A stretch of 34,351 bases of DNA from Acholeplasmatales bacterium (lineage in GTDB: Bacteria; Bacillota_I; Bacilli_A; Acholeplasmatales; Acholeplasmataceae). Under the pieces are notes generated by a model. The model was not told where the DNA came from. It made no database searches and saw only the letters and a list, made by a program, of their open reading frames with translations. Below, piece by piece: positions 7,542-16,429 of this stretch. The stretch is from the NCBI GenBank assembly GCA_003249785.1, contig QKIB01000034.1, positions 1-34,351 of the forward strand, written 5' to 3'. A program made the translations under genes and the position numbers. Within the stretch, counting starts at the first letter, position 1, and each line of letters opens with the position of its first letter.

Positions 7542-8294
7542 TTAGCCAATGACTTTCTTGATGTCCTCGATCTTGAATCCTTTGGCATATAGTTTTTGTG
7601 TGACAAAATAATTGAGTTCTTTTGCTTCTACCTTGTCCTTATATTTTTTCATGAGCTTTTGTGCTTCTTTTTTAATCAGATCAATTTCATTGACCTGATA
7701 ACTGGACAGGTTCTTCTTGATGACTTGATCAACAGCATCTAGAGAAAATCCTTTACGAAGATAATATCCTTTGAGTGTCTGGATCATCTGTTTTTTGGAT
7801 TTGTTCTTAATGGATGCCATCTTCTTCGGCAAACTTTCTTTTAGGATGAATGGTTCATCAATCTGCGATGTCATCTGATCGACAATTTCTTTGGAGATAC
7901 CTTTCTCTCTTAATTTGTTTTCAATGGCTTTGGGTCCATCTGTCGTTTTCTTGAGTTGCGTATAAAGTTTCGCATACTGAACATCATCTAAGTATTTCTT
8001 CTTAATGAAGTCATGAATGAGTTGCTTAATGATGACATCCTTGGCACCTTTCAGAGAAAGGTATGCTTTCATTTCATGGATGGTCATCATACGTTTCAGC
8101 TTTGCAATTCCTAGTTTTTGATAATAGAGATACTCATTTTCTACAATCAAATTCTGATAGGTTTTCTCATCCAGTTCATCCTGAAGTTTGAGATGATATT
8201 TGACCATGAGATCTGGTTCGATTCTAATGGTTTCAACTCCAAAGGTTACATCATAACCCTTAGCCTTTTTTTCAATCGATTTAACCGTCTTCAT
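7542..8294 (-). CDS. recX: RecX-family regulator of RecA
   Basis: A 250-residue basic, helical protein with the tandem three-helix repeats of RecX. The core is seen at about residues 60-200: KRMMTIHEMKAYLSLKGA, then FIKKKYLDDVQYAKLYTQ with the conserved LDD.xYA pattern, then ENKLREKGISKEIVDQ. The C-terminal region repeats the same helical pattern (YYLRKGFSLDAVDQVIKK; YFVTQKLYAKGFKIEDIKKVI), the long form common in Bacillota. RecX binds RecA filaments and limits or tunes strand exchange. The start lies one base after the S41 protease stop; its site is a weak GGAAAG within that gene, so translation is likely coupled. It closes the secA-prfB-yitT-protease-recX run and is followed by a terminator. 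Confidence 0.9.
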   Translation of the reverse strand: MKTVKSIEKKAKGYDVTFGVETIRIEPDLMVKYHLKLQDELDEKTYQNLIVENEYLYYQKLGIAKLKRMMTIHEMKAYLSLKGAKDVIIKQLIHDFIKKKYLDDVQYAKLYTQLKKTTDGPKAIENKLREKGISKEIVDQMTSQIDEPFILKESLPKKMASIKNKSKKQMIQTLKGYYLRKGFSLDAVDQVIKKNLSSYQVNEIDLIKKEAQKLMKKYKDKVEAKELNYFVTQKLYAKGFKIEDIKKVIG

Positions 8295-8295
8295 T

Positions 8296-9801
8296 TTAGC
8301 TTTCCAAAAGGGTCATCAAATCCTGAAGTTGGTTGTCATATTGAATGTCATTCATTCTTGCCATGTATAAATCATTGATGGCATTTGCAGTTTCTCTATC
8401 TAATATACCATTAACCGTCAAGCCTTGTTCTGTCTGGAAAGTTTCAATGATGCTTTGGGTTGCTGCATCAAAATAGCCATCAGTTCTTAAACTGTTCATC
8501 GTATTTAAACCGTAGTAATAATTAAAGAAAGCTTGATAACTACCTAAGTAAGTTGACACTTCGTCAGTTTGGACTTCTCCGCCATAGACTGGCATTTCTA
8601 ATGCGTGAATGCCTGTTTGTTCAATCTGATTGACAGTCAAAGGATCGGTCATTACATTTTGGTTGTCTCCATAGAACCATTCACCTTCAGTATAAACCAG
8701 TGAATATCGCATATTGTTTAAATCCAATAGATTAATGGTATTTTGATAGACACCTTTGCCATAGGTATTGGTTCCATAAAGTGCATAACCACCATATGAA
8801 CTGAGTGCTGATGCAAGGACTTCTGCTGCAGATGCAGAATGTCCATTGACAAGTCCTACGATTTGGTAAGGCTTAGCAGTTGACAAAGATCCATAGAATG
8901 TTCTGGTATCTCCGACGCGTGGTATCATTTCAAACACCGGTTTTTCAACATTATAGGTAAAAAGTTGCTGAATGATACCTGGAATCAATCCTGATTGATT
9001 GGAATTATGAAGTGCAGTTAGTGCACCGCCTGGATTATCTCTTAAGTCAATGATGAGTGTCTTGGTTGATGGGTCAGTCATCAGACTGTTGGATTCCAGG
9101 GTGTTGAGCACTTCACTGAAAACTTGACTGGTGCCTGGTGTCACATCGGCAACATATCCAGAGAATTTCGTAATCTTGATATATGATAAATCCGCATAAG
9201 GCATGGTGAGACTATAAGCGGTCGGAGTTAAAATTTCCTTATATGTAATATCAACTTGATTCTCATTGCCATCTGGATCTAGTACAATCAAGGTCTTAGT
9301 TTCATCTAGAGCACCAGAAAGATAACTCATAACTTCTGTTTCTGATGAAAGTGTACTAAAGTACAAAGGTGAATTGTCGACAACAATACCTGTCACCAAG
9401 TCATTTGGATATAGTTTATCAACAGCCGCCCCTTGAGGGTAAACATAGGTGATTCTTAAATCCAAATTTTCCATAACAAAACTGACGCCAATGCCAATAA
9501 AGGATTCGTCACCATTGGGTGCAACACTGAGTGAATTCGCAACAAGTCTCGTATAAGGATCATTGTTTGCTTCTCCATATGCTTTGATGGTTGCTTCCAT
9601 TGATGCGACAAAAGCATCTTGAGTCTGTGCATCCGTGATGTCATAGTAATAATAATTCTGGAAAATCTGTGTCAGTGAAGATATTGAATTGATACCGTTA
9701 TTCGTATTGGACACAGGAATCACCTGTTCGATGAAGTATCCTGCAAAGAATGCGACAAGAACACTGAAGATGAATAAAATGCCTAGTTTTTTAGTTCCCA
9801 T
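8296..9801 (-). CDS. S41 family C-terminal processing peptidase with PDZ and peptidoglycan-binding domains
   Basis: A 501-residue CtpA/CtpB-like serine protease. An N-terminal hydrophobic segment (residues 6-24) anchors it in the membrane with the rest outside. A PDZ-like domain covers about 95-190. The S41 catalytic core follows, with IDLRDNPGG (251-259), the nucleophile in NGHSASAAE (S324) and the general-base lysine in TYGKG (K349). The C-terminal 70 residues carry a peptidoglycan-binding repeat (DGYFDAATQSIIETFQ, then GLTVNGILDRETANAI). In Bacillota such enzymes trim envelope or regulatory proteins. The ATG at 9801 overlaps yitT by 19 bases and has a GGGAGG site inside that gene. The substrate is unknown. 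Confidence 0.93.
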   Translation of the reverse strand: MGTKKLGILFIFSVLVAFFAGYFIEQVIPVSNTNNGINSISSLTQIFQNYYYYDITDAQTQDAFVASMEATIKAYGEANNDPYTRLVANSLSVAPNGDESFIGIGVSFVMENLDLRITYVYPQGAAVDKLYPNDLVTGIVVDNSPLYFSTLSSETEVMSYLSGALDETKTLIVLDPDGNENQVDITYKEILTPTAYSLTMPYADLSYIKITKFSGYVADVTPGTSQVFSEVLNTLESNSLMTDPSTKTLIIDLRDNPGGALTALHNSNQSGLIPGIIQQLFTYNVEKPVFEMIPRVGDTRTFYGSLSTAKPYQIVGLVNGHSASAAEVLASALSSYGGYALYGTNTYGKGVYQNTINLLDLNNMRYSLVYTEGEWFYGDNQNVMTDPLTVNQIEQTGIHALEMPVYGGEVQTDEVSTYLGSYQAFFNYYYGLNTMNSLRTDGYFDAATQSIIETFQTEQGLTVNGILDRETANAINDLYMARMNDIQYDNQLQDLMTLLES

Positions 9802-10655
9802 TGTGCTGCCTCCCTGGAAAAACCCAGTCCCAATGCTTCTTTTGTTCTGGTAAAGAATGTAAATGCTTTAGGATCTGCTGCTTTAATGATATGTTTGAAC
9901 TGATAAATCTGCAATCTATCAATCATGCAAATAATCAAGTCTTTTTCAAGTTTGGAATATCCCCCGATGACTTTGACTTTGGTCATGCCTCTTTCCAGTT
10001 TTTCATAAATCGCTTTTTGAATTTCATCGCTGTGATCAGTAACAATAAATGCTGTATACCCTGATTTGCCTTCAATAGATAACCTGTCAACAAGCAGTCC
10101 GCTTAAAATCATGGCACCTACTGCATAAAGCCCGAGTTGGAAGTTCACGAGCATGGCAATCAAAATCACCAAACCATCGGTTAAATACATCGCAAAAGAA
10201 AATGGTATATGAAGATATTTGTTCATGATGTTCTGGATGATATCAACCCCACCTGTGGTTGCGTTGTTCCTAAGAACAACACCAAGTCCGACACCAATCA
10301 AAAGACCACCGAACAATGCGCCAAGTAATAATGGGCTTTCTGTTAAATGCTGCATAAAAAAATTCTTATCAATAGTCAATTCTAAAATCCAAATGATCGT
10401 TGGTGAAAGCAAGGTTGCATAAATGGTCTTGAGGAAAAAAACTTTCCCCAAGAAGATTAAACCGATTAATAGTAAGATAGTATTGGCGATATACATAAAG
10501 GTACTAACGGAAATGTAATTTTGCAATAAGACAGAAACACCCATCACACCTCCAATCACCATGTTTAATGGTAATAAGAAAAAATAGAAACCCAGAGACA
10601 TGATAATGACGCCTGCAGTGATTTCTAAGATTTCACGGACTTTTGCTTTATTCAT
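9783..10655 (-). CDS. YitT family membrane protein
   Basis: A 290-residue protein with an N-terminal membrane domain (about five or six hydrophobic segments in residues 8-190; for example LGFYFFLLPLNMVIGGVMGV and LLLGALFGGLLIGVGLGVVL) containing the YitT signature NATTGGVDII. A soluble C-terminal DUF2179 domain follows (about 200-285). The biochemical role of this family is not settled. I chose the ATG at 10655, overlapping prfB by eight bases, because AGGTGATG lies just upstream. A much longer frame back to 10823 lies wholly inside prfB and adds no family sequence. The gene is coupled at both ends: prfB upstream and the S41 protease downstream. Confidence 0.9.
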   Translation of the reverse strand: MNKAKVREILEITAGVIIMSLGFYFFLLPLNMVIGGVMGVSVLLQNYISVSTFMYIANTILLLIGLIFLGKVFFLKTIYATLLSPTIIWILELTIDKNFFMQHLTESPLLLGALFGGLLIGVGLGVVLRNNATTGGVDIIQNIMNKYLHIPFSFAMYLTDGLVILIAMLVNFQLGLYAVGAMILSGLLVDRLSIEGKSGYTAFIVTDHSDEIQKAIYEKLERGMTKVKVIGGYSKLEKDLIICMIDRLQIYQFKHIIKAADPKAFTFFTRTKEALGLGFSREAAQWELKN

Positions 10656-11748
10656 GATCATCACCTGCTTTAAGATAAGCATTAATGAAACCATCCAGAT
10701 CCCCATCCATGACCAAATCCACTTGACTAACTTCATAATTGGTTCTGTGGTCTTTGACCATCTGATAAGGATGGAAGACATAAGATCTAATTTGTGAGCC
10801 CCAGGCAATATCCTTTTGCTCACCTTGGATATTTTTCAACGTTTCTTCTTGTTTCTTGATTTCTTCTTGAACAAGTTTTGCTTTTAGAACACTCATAGCT
10901 GCTTCCTTGTTCTTGAGTTGACTACGTTCATTCTGGCAGGTCACGACAATCCCCGTAGGCAGATGCGTGATTCTCACGGCAGAGTCTGTGGTGTTGACAG
11001 ATTGTCCACCTGCACCTCCACTGCGATAAACATCAATCTTGATATCTTCATCTCTGATGTCGATATCGATTTCATCATTGATTTCTGGTAAGACATCACA
11101 AGATGCAAACGAGGTATGTCTTCTCGCATTCGAATCAAATGGTGAGATTCGAACCAATCGATGAACACCGCGTTCCGCTTTCAAATACCCGTAAGCATAA
11201 GGACCTTTGATGAGCATCGTCACGCTTTTAACACCGGCTTCATCACCAGCTTGATAATCGAGGATTTCAACTTTATAGCGTTTTTTCTGGGCATAGCGTG
11301 AATACATGCGAAAGAGCATGTCACACCAATCCTGGGATTCGGTACCACCGGCACCAGGATGTAATTCTAAAATTGCATTACTCGAATCATAAGGTCCATT
11401 CAAAATGGTTTCAATTTCAAATGCCTTAAGTTCTTTTTGCAAAACATCGATATCTGCTTCTAAAAGGACCCATTCTTCTGTACCTTCTTCAGAAAGTTGA
11501 AACCAGTCTTCAAGATTTTTATATTTATTTTTCAAAGACTGGAGTTGATCGAGTTTTGATCGGATATCAGTCGATTCCTTGGTTAATTTTTTGGCGTTTT
11601 TCGTATCGTTCCAGAAATCAGGCTTTTGCATTTCAAGATTCAAAGCTTTGTATTGTTCTTCCAGCTTTGCTGGTTGAAGGGCACGATTGAGATCATCGAT
11701 GGTTTCTTTGAAACCTGCAAGAATCTTATTGACTTCATATGTTTCCAC
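10648..11748 (-). CDS. prfB: Peptide chain release factor 2, without programmed frameshift
   Basis: A 366-residue RF2. The stop-codon recognition loop has the RF2-type SPF tripeptide in VRISPFDSNARRHTSFAS, and the peptidyl-tRNA hydrolysis motif GGQ lies in RSGGAGGQSVNTTDSAV. It releases proteins at UAA and UGA. In many bacteria prfB carries an in-frame UGA near codon 25 that needs a +1 frameshift; here the equivalent position reads GCC CTT CAA CCA and the frame is continuous, so that autoregulation is absent. The start is GTG at 11748 with GGAGGTG seven bases upstream. It follows secA by 12 bases, the usual Bacillota order. Its presence, with TGA stops in the window, shows that UGA is not a sense codon here. 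Confidence 0.97.
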   Translation of the reverse strand: METYEVNKILAGFKETIDDLNRALQPAKLEEQYKALNLEMQKPDFWNDTKNAKKLTKESTDIRSKLDQLQSLKNKYKNLEDWFQLSEEGTEEWVLLEADIDVLQKELKAFEIETILNGPYDSSNAILELHPGAGGTESQDWCDMLFRMYSRYAQKKRYKVEILDYQAGDEAGVKSVTMLIKGPYAYGYLKAERGVHRLVRISPFDSNARRHTSFASCDVLPEINDEIDIDIRDEDIKIDVYRSGGAGGQSVNTTDSAVRITHLPTGIVVTCQNERSQLKNKEAAMSVLKAKLVQEEIKKQEETLKNIQGEQKDIAWGSQIRSYVFHPYQMVKDHRTNYEVSQVDLVMDGDLDGFINAYLKAGDDHE

Positions 11749-11760
11749 AAAAACACCTCC

Positions 11761-14229
11761 TTATCTCCAAGGTAACTGTCTTTGTCCCCTGTTTTTTCTT
11801 ACTTTTGGTTTTTTGGGTTTTGCATCCGAACGACCTTCGTTGGTTGCTGTATTCTTTACAACTGCTTCACGTTCGACATTGTAATTGATTTGTGCACGAA
11901 TTGCATAGCGTGTGATATCAGTTGCGATGTTATCAACCATTTCATTGAATTTTCTTAAACCTTCGGATTGATAAATGACCAATGGACTTTGTTGTGCATA
12001 AGATTGTAGAGTTACCGATTGTCTAAGTTCACTCATCGTATCGATATGACGCATCCAATAGGTGTCGATGACTCTCAGCATAACGACTTTCAAGAATTCA
12101 TTGAATACAGCTGGTGGTACAGCATCTTTCTTGCGATCAATTTCATTTTCTGCTAATTCAAGAATGAATTGACGCAATTCATTTTCATCCATCTTTTCAA
12201 TTTCTTCTTTTTTGAGTGTGTCAGGTGGAAAGATATTACCATTAAATTGGACAATGATACTTTCATCTTCAATCTTGAACTGGTTCTTTCCAACTTGATG
12301 AATGAACTGATCCAATGTCTTGATCAGTGAACGATCAACTGTCTTTCTAACTTCATCTTCGATGGATTCCAAAGTCAGGACATCTCGACGTTCTTTATAA
12401 ATGATTTCTCTTTGCTTGCGCAGAACATCATCGTATTTCAAGACTTGCTTACGTGTATCGTAGTTGTTACCTTCAATACGTTTTTGAGCACTGGTGACAA
12501 AACGTGAGAATAATTTCGATGATAAAGGTTCTCCAGTTGTATTGATTCTTTCAAGCATTTCAATTCTTCGTTTAAAGGATTCTCCGCCGAATCGCATCAT
12601 CAGCTCATCTTCAGCAGAAAGATAGAATCTGGAGTATCCTGGGTCTCCCTGACGTCCACTACGACCTCTTAACTGATTATCGATACGACGCGATTCATGA
12701 CGTTCACTACCTAAGACGGCAAGACCACCTAATTCAACAACACCAGGTCCGAGTTTGATATCAGTACCACGACCAGCCATATTGGTTGCAATCGTCACTG
12801 ATCCCATTTGTCCAGCTTTGGCAATAATTTCAGCTTCACGTGCATGGTTTTTCGCATTCAGGACTTCATGAGGTATCCGTCTTGCCTTGAGCATTCTGGA
12901 TAGATCTTCTGAAGTTTCTACGGCAATTGTACCAACCAATAAAGGTTGACCTTTTTGATGTCTTTGTTCAATTTCATTCACGAGCGCTTCAAACTTGTCT
13001 TTAAGATTTGCATAAATGAAATCAGGCTCATCCTTTCGGATGACTGGAGCGTTGGTTGGAACTTCAACAACATCCATGTTATAGATTTCTCTGAATTCTT
13101 CTTCCTCGGTTTTTGCAGTTCCTGTCATCCCAGAGAGTTTCTTATACATTCTGAAGAAATTCTGATACGTGATGGTAGCAACCGTGACAGTTTCTTTTTT
13201 GACCTGTACGTTTTCTTTAGCTTCCAAAGCTTGATGCAGTCCTTCAGAAAACTGTCGTCCTCTTAAGATACGACCAGTAAACTGGTCGACGATCAAGACT
13301 TCATCGCCATCAACGACATAATCTTTGTCGCGAGCCATGATGTGATTCGCACGCAGTGCATTATTGATATGGTGAACCAATGTCACGTTTTTCAAATCAT
13401 ATAGATTTTCTAATTGGAAAATTTGTTCAGCCTTCTGAATTCCAGAAGGAGTAAGTGCAATCGCTTGAGCTTCTAAATCAATTTCATAATCAGGATCACG
13501 CAGTGATTTTGAGAAACGATCTGCAGCCTGATAAAGATTGTGATTGTTCTTTGAACCACCAGAAATGATGAGTGGGGTTCTCGCTTCATCAATTAAAATC
13601 GAGTCAACTTCATCGATGATGGCATAATTGAGTCCACGACGAGCAACCATGTCCTTTGCAAAAAGGACCATATGATCACGCAAATAGTCAAAGCCAAGTT
13701 CGCTATTCGTTGAGTAAAGGATATCACAATCATATGCTTCTTTTTTCTGTTCTCTGGTAATGTCTCTGACATTCAAACCAACCGTCAATCCCAAGAATCT
13801 GAACAGATCACCGATCTCACCTTCAGCTTCACGTCTAGCCAAATATTCGTTGACAGTAACGATATGAACACCTTCACCATTTAATGCGCTTAAATAAGCT
13901 GGCATAACAGCTGTCAATGTCTTACCTTCACCGGTTTTCATTTCGGCAATATTCCCGTGGAAAATAGCAACCGCTCCGCAAACCTGCACATAATATGGGA
14001 AAAGCTTGGTGACACGTCTTGAAGCTTCTCTGACAACAGCAAAAGCCTCTGGCATCAATTGATCCAAAGTTTCTCCTTCTTGGAATCTTTTTCTAAAGCT
14101 TAAAGTTTTTTCTCTGATCCCGTCATCTGTGAGTTTTGCCATCTCATCTTCATAAGAAAAGACGACATCTGCTATTTTTTTAGCATCTTTTAATTCTTTT
14201 TTACCTGGATCAAACCACTTTTTGAGCAT
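11761..14229 (-). CDS. secA: Preprotein translocase motor SecA
   Basis: An 822-residue SecA, the ATPase that drives secretory proteins through SecYEG. Walker A is MKTGEGKT (97-104), Walker B and the DEAD-like region lie in YAIIDEVDSILIDEARTPLIISG (around 205-225), and the second nucleotide domain carries ATNMAGRGTDIKLG and QLRGRSGRQGDPG. The protein ends in a basic tail (KKPKVRKNRGQRQLPWR) and has no C-terminal cysteine-rich zinc motif, so it is a short form without the SecB/ribosome-binding zinc finger; many Bacillota and Mollicutes SecAs share this. The ATG at 14229 has AAAGGATG upstream. It heads the secA-prfB-yitT-protease-recX run. Confidence 0.98.
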   Translation of the reverse strand: MLKKWFDPGKKELKDAKKIADVVFSYEDEMAKLTDDGIREKTLSFRKRFQEGETLDQLMPEAFAVVREASRRVTKLFPYYVQVCGAVAIFHGNIAEMKTGEGKTLTAVMPAYLSALNGEGVHIVTVNEYLARREAEGEIGDLFRFLGLTVGLNVRDITREQKKEAYDCDILYSTNSELGFDYLRDHMVLFAKDMVARRGLNYAIIDEVDSILIDEARTPLIISGGSKNNHNLYQAADRFSKSLRDPDYEIDLEAQAIALTPSGIQKAEQIFQLENLYDLKNVTLVHHINNALRANHIMARDKDYVVDGDEVLIVDQFTGRILRGRQFSEGLHQALEAKENVQVKKETVTVATITYQNFFRMYKKLSGMTGTAKTEEEEFREIYNMDVVEVPTNAPVIRKDEPDFIYANLKDKFEALVNEIEQRHQKGQPLLVGTIAVETSEDLSRMLKARRIPHEVLNAKNHAREAEIIAKAGQMGSVTIATNMAGRGTDIKLGPGVVELGGLAVLGSERHESRRIDNQLRGRSGRQGDPGYSRFYLSAEDELMMRFGGESFKRRIEMLERINTTGEPLSSKLFSRFVTSAQKRIEGNNYDTRKQVLKYDDVLRKQREIIYKERRDVLTLESIEDEVRKTVDRSLIKTLDQFIHQVGKNQFKIEDESIIVQFNGNIFPPDTLKKEEIEKMDENELRQFILELAENEIDRKKDAVPPAVFNEFLKVVMLRVIDTYWMRHIDTMSELRQSVTLQSYAQQSPLVIYQSEGLRKFNEMVDNIATDITRYAIRAQINYNVEREAVVKNTATNEGRSDAKPKKPKVRKNRGQRQLPWR

Positions 14230-14253
14230 ACAAACACATCCTTTACGTTCTTT

Positions 14254-14259
14254 ATTATA
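14254..14259 (-). promoter_or_regulatory. Candidate -10 of the secA promoter
   Basis: TATAAT on the minus strand lies 25 bases upstream of the secA start codon. No convincing -35 at 16-18 bases; TTGCTA is 20 bases away. Confidence 0.4.
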
Positions 14260-14288
14260 TTACTATAATAAGGCTACTTTAGCAAGAG

Positions 14289-14308
14289 ATATCCATGTTT
14301 ATGGATAT
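14289..14308. repeat. Perfect 8-bp inverted repeat in the lemA-secA gap
   Basis: ATATCCAT-GTTT-ATGGATAT, just upstream of the presumed secA promoter region. There is no T-run on either side. It could be an operator or a small hairpin; no function is assigned. Confidence 0.45.
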
Positions 14309-14321
14309 TTAACACAATTGG

Positions 14322-14358
14322 AAAAGAAAAGAACATCTACCATTTTGGCATCTGTTCT
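14322..14358 (-). terminator. Likely intrinsic terminator after lemA
   Basis: On the minus strand AGAACA (14353-14358) pairs with TGTTCT (14330-14335), with an inner CCA/TGG pairing and a mismatched stretch between, followed by TTTTCTTTTCC. Confidence 0.5.
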
Positions 14359-14422
14359 ATTGAAATCAAGCATAATCGCTTAACAAAAGCATTTAAAAAG
14401 GATTGAAATGTGCATCATTTCA

Positions 14423-14977
14423 TTAAAAATCGAATTGTACATCTTGTTTCTTGACATCTTCTGTTTCAAAGAAATCGCGCTTTTCGAACTTCTTCCAATT
14501 GGCAATGATGTTGCTTGGAAAAACGACGACTCTTTGATTATAGATCGAGACATTGGAATTATAGATTCTTCTTGAAGCTTGTAGGTTTTCCTCGACTTCA
14601 ATTACTGCATCTTGAAGTTTGATGACATTTTCAGCAGACTTGAGTTGTGGATATTGTTCAACAGTCAAATTAAGTGATTGTAAACCTTTAGCTACTTCAT
14701 TAGCAAACTCTTGTTTTTCCTGAATGGAAGCACTGTGTTCAGGCTGTCTCATTTCAACAACTTTAAGTAAGGTTTCTTGTTCGAACTTCATGATACCTTT
14801 AACAGCAGAAAACATCTTAGTTAGTACATCAAAACGTTTAGTTAGCGAAACATCGATACTGGACTCGGATTCATCGATTTTCACAAGCATTCTGCGAAAA
14901 GCATTGGTGGTTCCGATCGCCCAGAAAACGACAATGAGTCCGATTAGGACAACAACGAGTAAAAAGTATAGCCACAT
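14423..14977 (-). CDS. lemA: LemA family protein
   Basis: A 184-residue LemA family protein: a single N-terminal membrane helix (residues 2-23), a short outside-facing region, and a long helical domain. Family landmarks are SLTKRFDVLTKM (about 45-56), the FEQETLLKVVEMR helix, ENLQASRRIYNSNVSIYNQ (about 129-147) and VVFPSNIIANWKKFEKRDFF near the end. LemA proteins are widespread and of unsettled function; some are linked to envelope stress. The ATG at 14977 has a GGGAG site ten bases upstream. It appears monocistronic, with a likely promoter overlapping the end of metK and a terminator before secA. Confidence 0.92.
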   Translation of the reverse strand: MWLYFLLVVVLIGLIVVFWAIGTTNAFRRMLVKIDESESSIDVSLTKRFDVLTKMFSAVKGIMKFEQETLLKVVEMRQPEHSASIQEKQEFANEVAKGLQSLNLTVEQYPQLKSAENVIKLQDAVIEVEENLQASRRIYNSNVSIYNQRVVVFPSNIIANWKKFEKRDFFETEDVKKQDVQFDF

Positions 14978-15050
14978 AAGTCTTTTTCTCCCTTCAAGAG
15001 CAATCCATTGGTCTCAGATATGACATCGTTTGTCACACTGTGTTGACTCT

Positions 15051-15079
15051 ATTTTATAATAGTTCAGAGAATATTGCAA
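15051..15079 (-). promoter_or_regulatory. Candidate lemA promoter overlapping the metK 3' end
   Basis: On the minus strand TTGCAA (15074-15079), 17 bases, TAAAAT (15051-15056). The -35 lies inside metK codons. No metK terminator is seen, so lemA could also receive read-through. Confidence 0.4.
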
Positions 15080-16202
15080 TTCTATCTGTCTTTTCCCATG
15101 AAAAGTCTTTTTCATCTCTTCCAAAATGACCATATGCAGCCGTTTTTTTATAGATTGGACGTTTCAAATCGAGAGTCTTGATGATCCCTGAAGGTCTTAA
15201 GTCAAAATTGGATTTGACAGCTTCATAAATTTTCTCTATCTCAACTTTTTCAGTTCCAAAGGTATCTATGTAAAGACTCACCGGTTCAGCAACACCTATT
15301 GCATAGGCAATTTGGATTTCACATGCATCTGCAACACCGGATGCCACGATGTTTTTAGCAATATAGCGTGCCATATAAGCTGCACTTCTATCAACCTTGG
15401 ATGGATCTTTGCCGGAGAATGCACCACCGCCATGTCGTGCATATCCTCCATAGGTATCAACGATAATCTTTCTACCTGTCAAACCAGCATCTCCATCTGG
15501 CCCACCGATGACAAAACGTCCGGTAGGATTGATCTGATAAATGGTATGTTCAGTATCATATCCTCTTAACACTGGCTCAATCACATGATCGTGCATTGCT
15601 TTTTTCAGATCTTCTTGAGTCCATGATTCATCATGTTGCGTCGATAAGACAACAGTATGAATCGATACGGGATAATGGTTTTCATCGTATTCAACTGTAA
15701 CTTGTGTTTTTCCGTCAGGACGAAGACCTTTCACGATGTTTTCTTTTCTGACATATGCAAGTCTTTGAGAAAGACGATGGGCTAAAAAGATGGGCAATGG
15801 CATCAGTCCAATGGTTTCATTGTTGGCATAGCCAAACATGAATCCCTGGTCACCTGCACCTTGCTCACGATTCTCTTTTTCATCAACACCTAATGCGATA
15901 TCAGAGGATTGGGGCTTGATTCTAACATCAATTTTGACGTGATCGACATTGAACCCTGAATCTGGTTGATTATATCCAATGGATTGGATGGCTTTCTTAA
16001 TGATGGTATCAAAGTCCAAAACCGCATTGGTCGTGATTTCACCAAATAACAAAACATAGTTTGTGGTGACAGCAGCTTCGCAAGCCACACGAGAATTGGG
16101 ATCTTGCTCTAGACAAGCATCCAATATGGAATCTGAGATCAGGTCTGCGACTTTATCTGGATGTCCCTCAGTAACGGATTCACTGCTAAATAGTTTTTTC
16201 AT
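15054..16202 (-). CDS. metK: S-adenosylmethionine synthetase
   Basis: A 382-residue methionine adenosyltransferase making SAM from methionine and ATP. Family motifs: [17 protein letters not shown] (15-31, with the ATP-binding His and Asp), [12 protein letters not shown] near residues 115-126, [21 protein letters not shown] in the middle and the P-loop-like [19 protein letters not shown]. Length is normal for the family. The ATG at 16202 has AAAGGAGAG just upstream. The 200-base leader holds a SAM-I riboswitch and terminator, so expression is expected to fall when SAM is abundant. It is the only SAM-riboswitch-controlled gene in the window. Confidence 0.98.
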   Translation of the reverse strand: MKKLFSSESVTEGHPDKVADLISDSILDACLEQDPNSRVACEAAVTTNYVLLFGEITTNAVLDFDTIIKKAIQSIGYNQPDSGFNVDHVKIDVRIKPQSSDIALGVDEKENREQGAGDQGFMFGYANNETIGLMPLPIFLAHRLSQRLAYVRKENIVKGLRPDGKTQVTVEYDENHYPVSIHTVVLSTQHDESWTQEDLKKAMHDHVIEPVLRGYDTEHTIYQINPTGRFVIGGPDGDAGLTGRKIIVDTYGGYARHGGGAFSGKDPSKVDRSAAYMARYIAKNIVASGVADACEIQIAYAIGVAEPVSLYIDTFGTEKVEIEKIYEAVKSNFDLRPSGIIKTLDLKRPIYKKTAAYGHFGRDEKDFSWEKTDRIAIFSELL

Positions 16203-16218
16203 ATGCTCTCCTTTTCAT

Positions 16219-16248
16219 AAAAAAATGCGCTTTCCCAAGGAAAAGCGC
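16219..16248 (-). terminator. metK: Riboswitch-controlled intrinsic terminator in the metK leader
   Basis: On the minus strand GCGCTTTTCC pairs with GGAAAGCGC around a 3-base loop (16227-16248), followed by A and seven T (16219-16225). It lies between the SAM aptamer and the metK ribosome binding site. Confidence 0.9.
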
Positions 16249-16264
16249 CTCATGTCGGATTTTC

Positions 16265-16357
16265 CTTATTGATGGGTTATACCCCTCGTGATAAGCACCT
16301 AATTTAAGTAGGTTGCTGCTACTTCGTCGGTCACTAGCCTCTGTAGCTCTGAATAAG
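16265..16357 (-). promoter_or_regulatory. metK: SAM-I (S-box) riboswitch aptamer
   Basis: On the minus strand P1 is CTTATT (16352-16357) with AATAAG (16265-16270). P2 closes with GCTAC/GTAGC and contains the kink-turn GACGAA. AGCAACC and AGGTGC flank P3 (CCTA/TAGG). P4 is GGG/CCC. The P2-loop GTGA (16331-16334) can pair with J3/4 TCAC (16288-16291), the S-box pseudoknot. SAM binding should favour the downstream terminator and lower metK expression. Confidence 0.94.
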
Positions 16358-16385
16358 TAAGACTTATTTTTTTGTTTGCTCATTC

Positions 16386-16414
16386 ATATTACATGATTAA
16401 GCGTTGATTGTCAA
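16386..16414 (-). promoter_or_regulatory. metK: Sigma-A promoter of metK
   Basis: On the minus strand TTGACA (16409-16414), 17 bases, TAATAT (16386-16391). The expected start, near 16379, is about 20 bases upstream of the SAM-I P1 helix. Confidence 0.75.
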
Positions 16415-16429
16415 CTGATAATGATGATT

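Noticed and set aside
10656-10823. Upstream extension of the yitT frame
   Set aside because: It lies within prfB in another frame; family similarity and the ribosome binding site begin at 10655.
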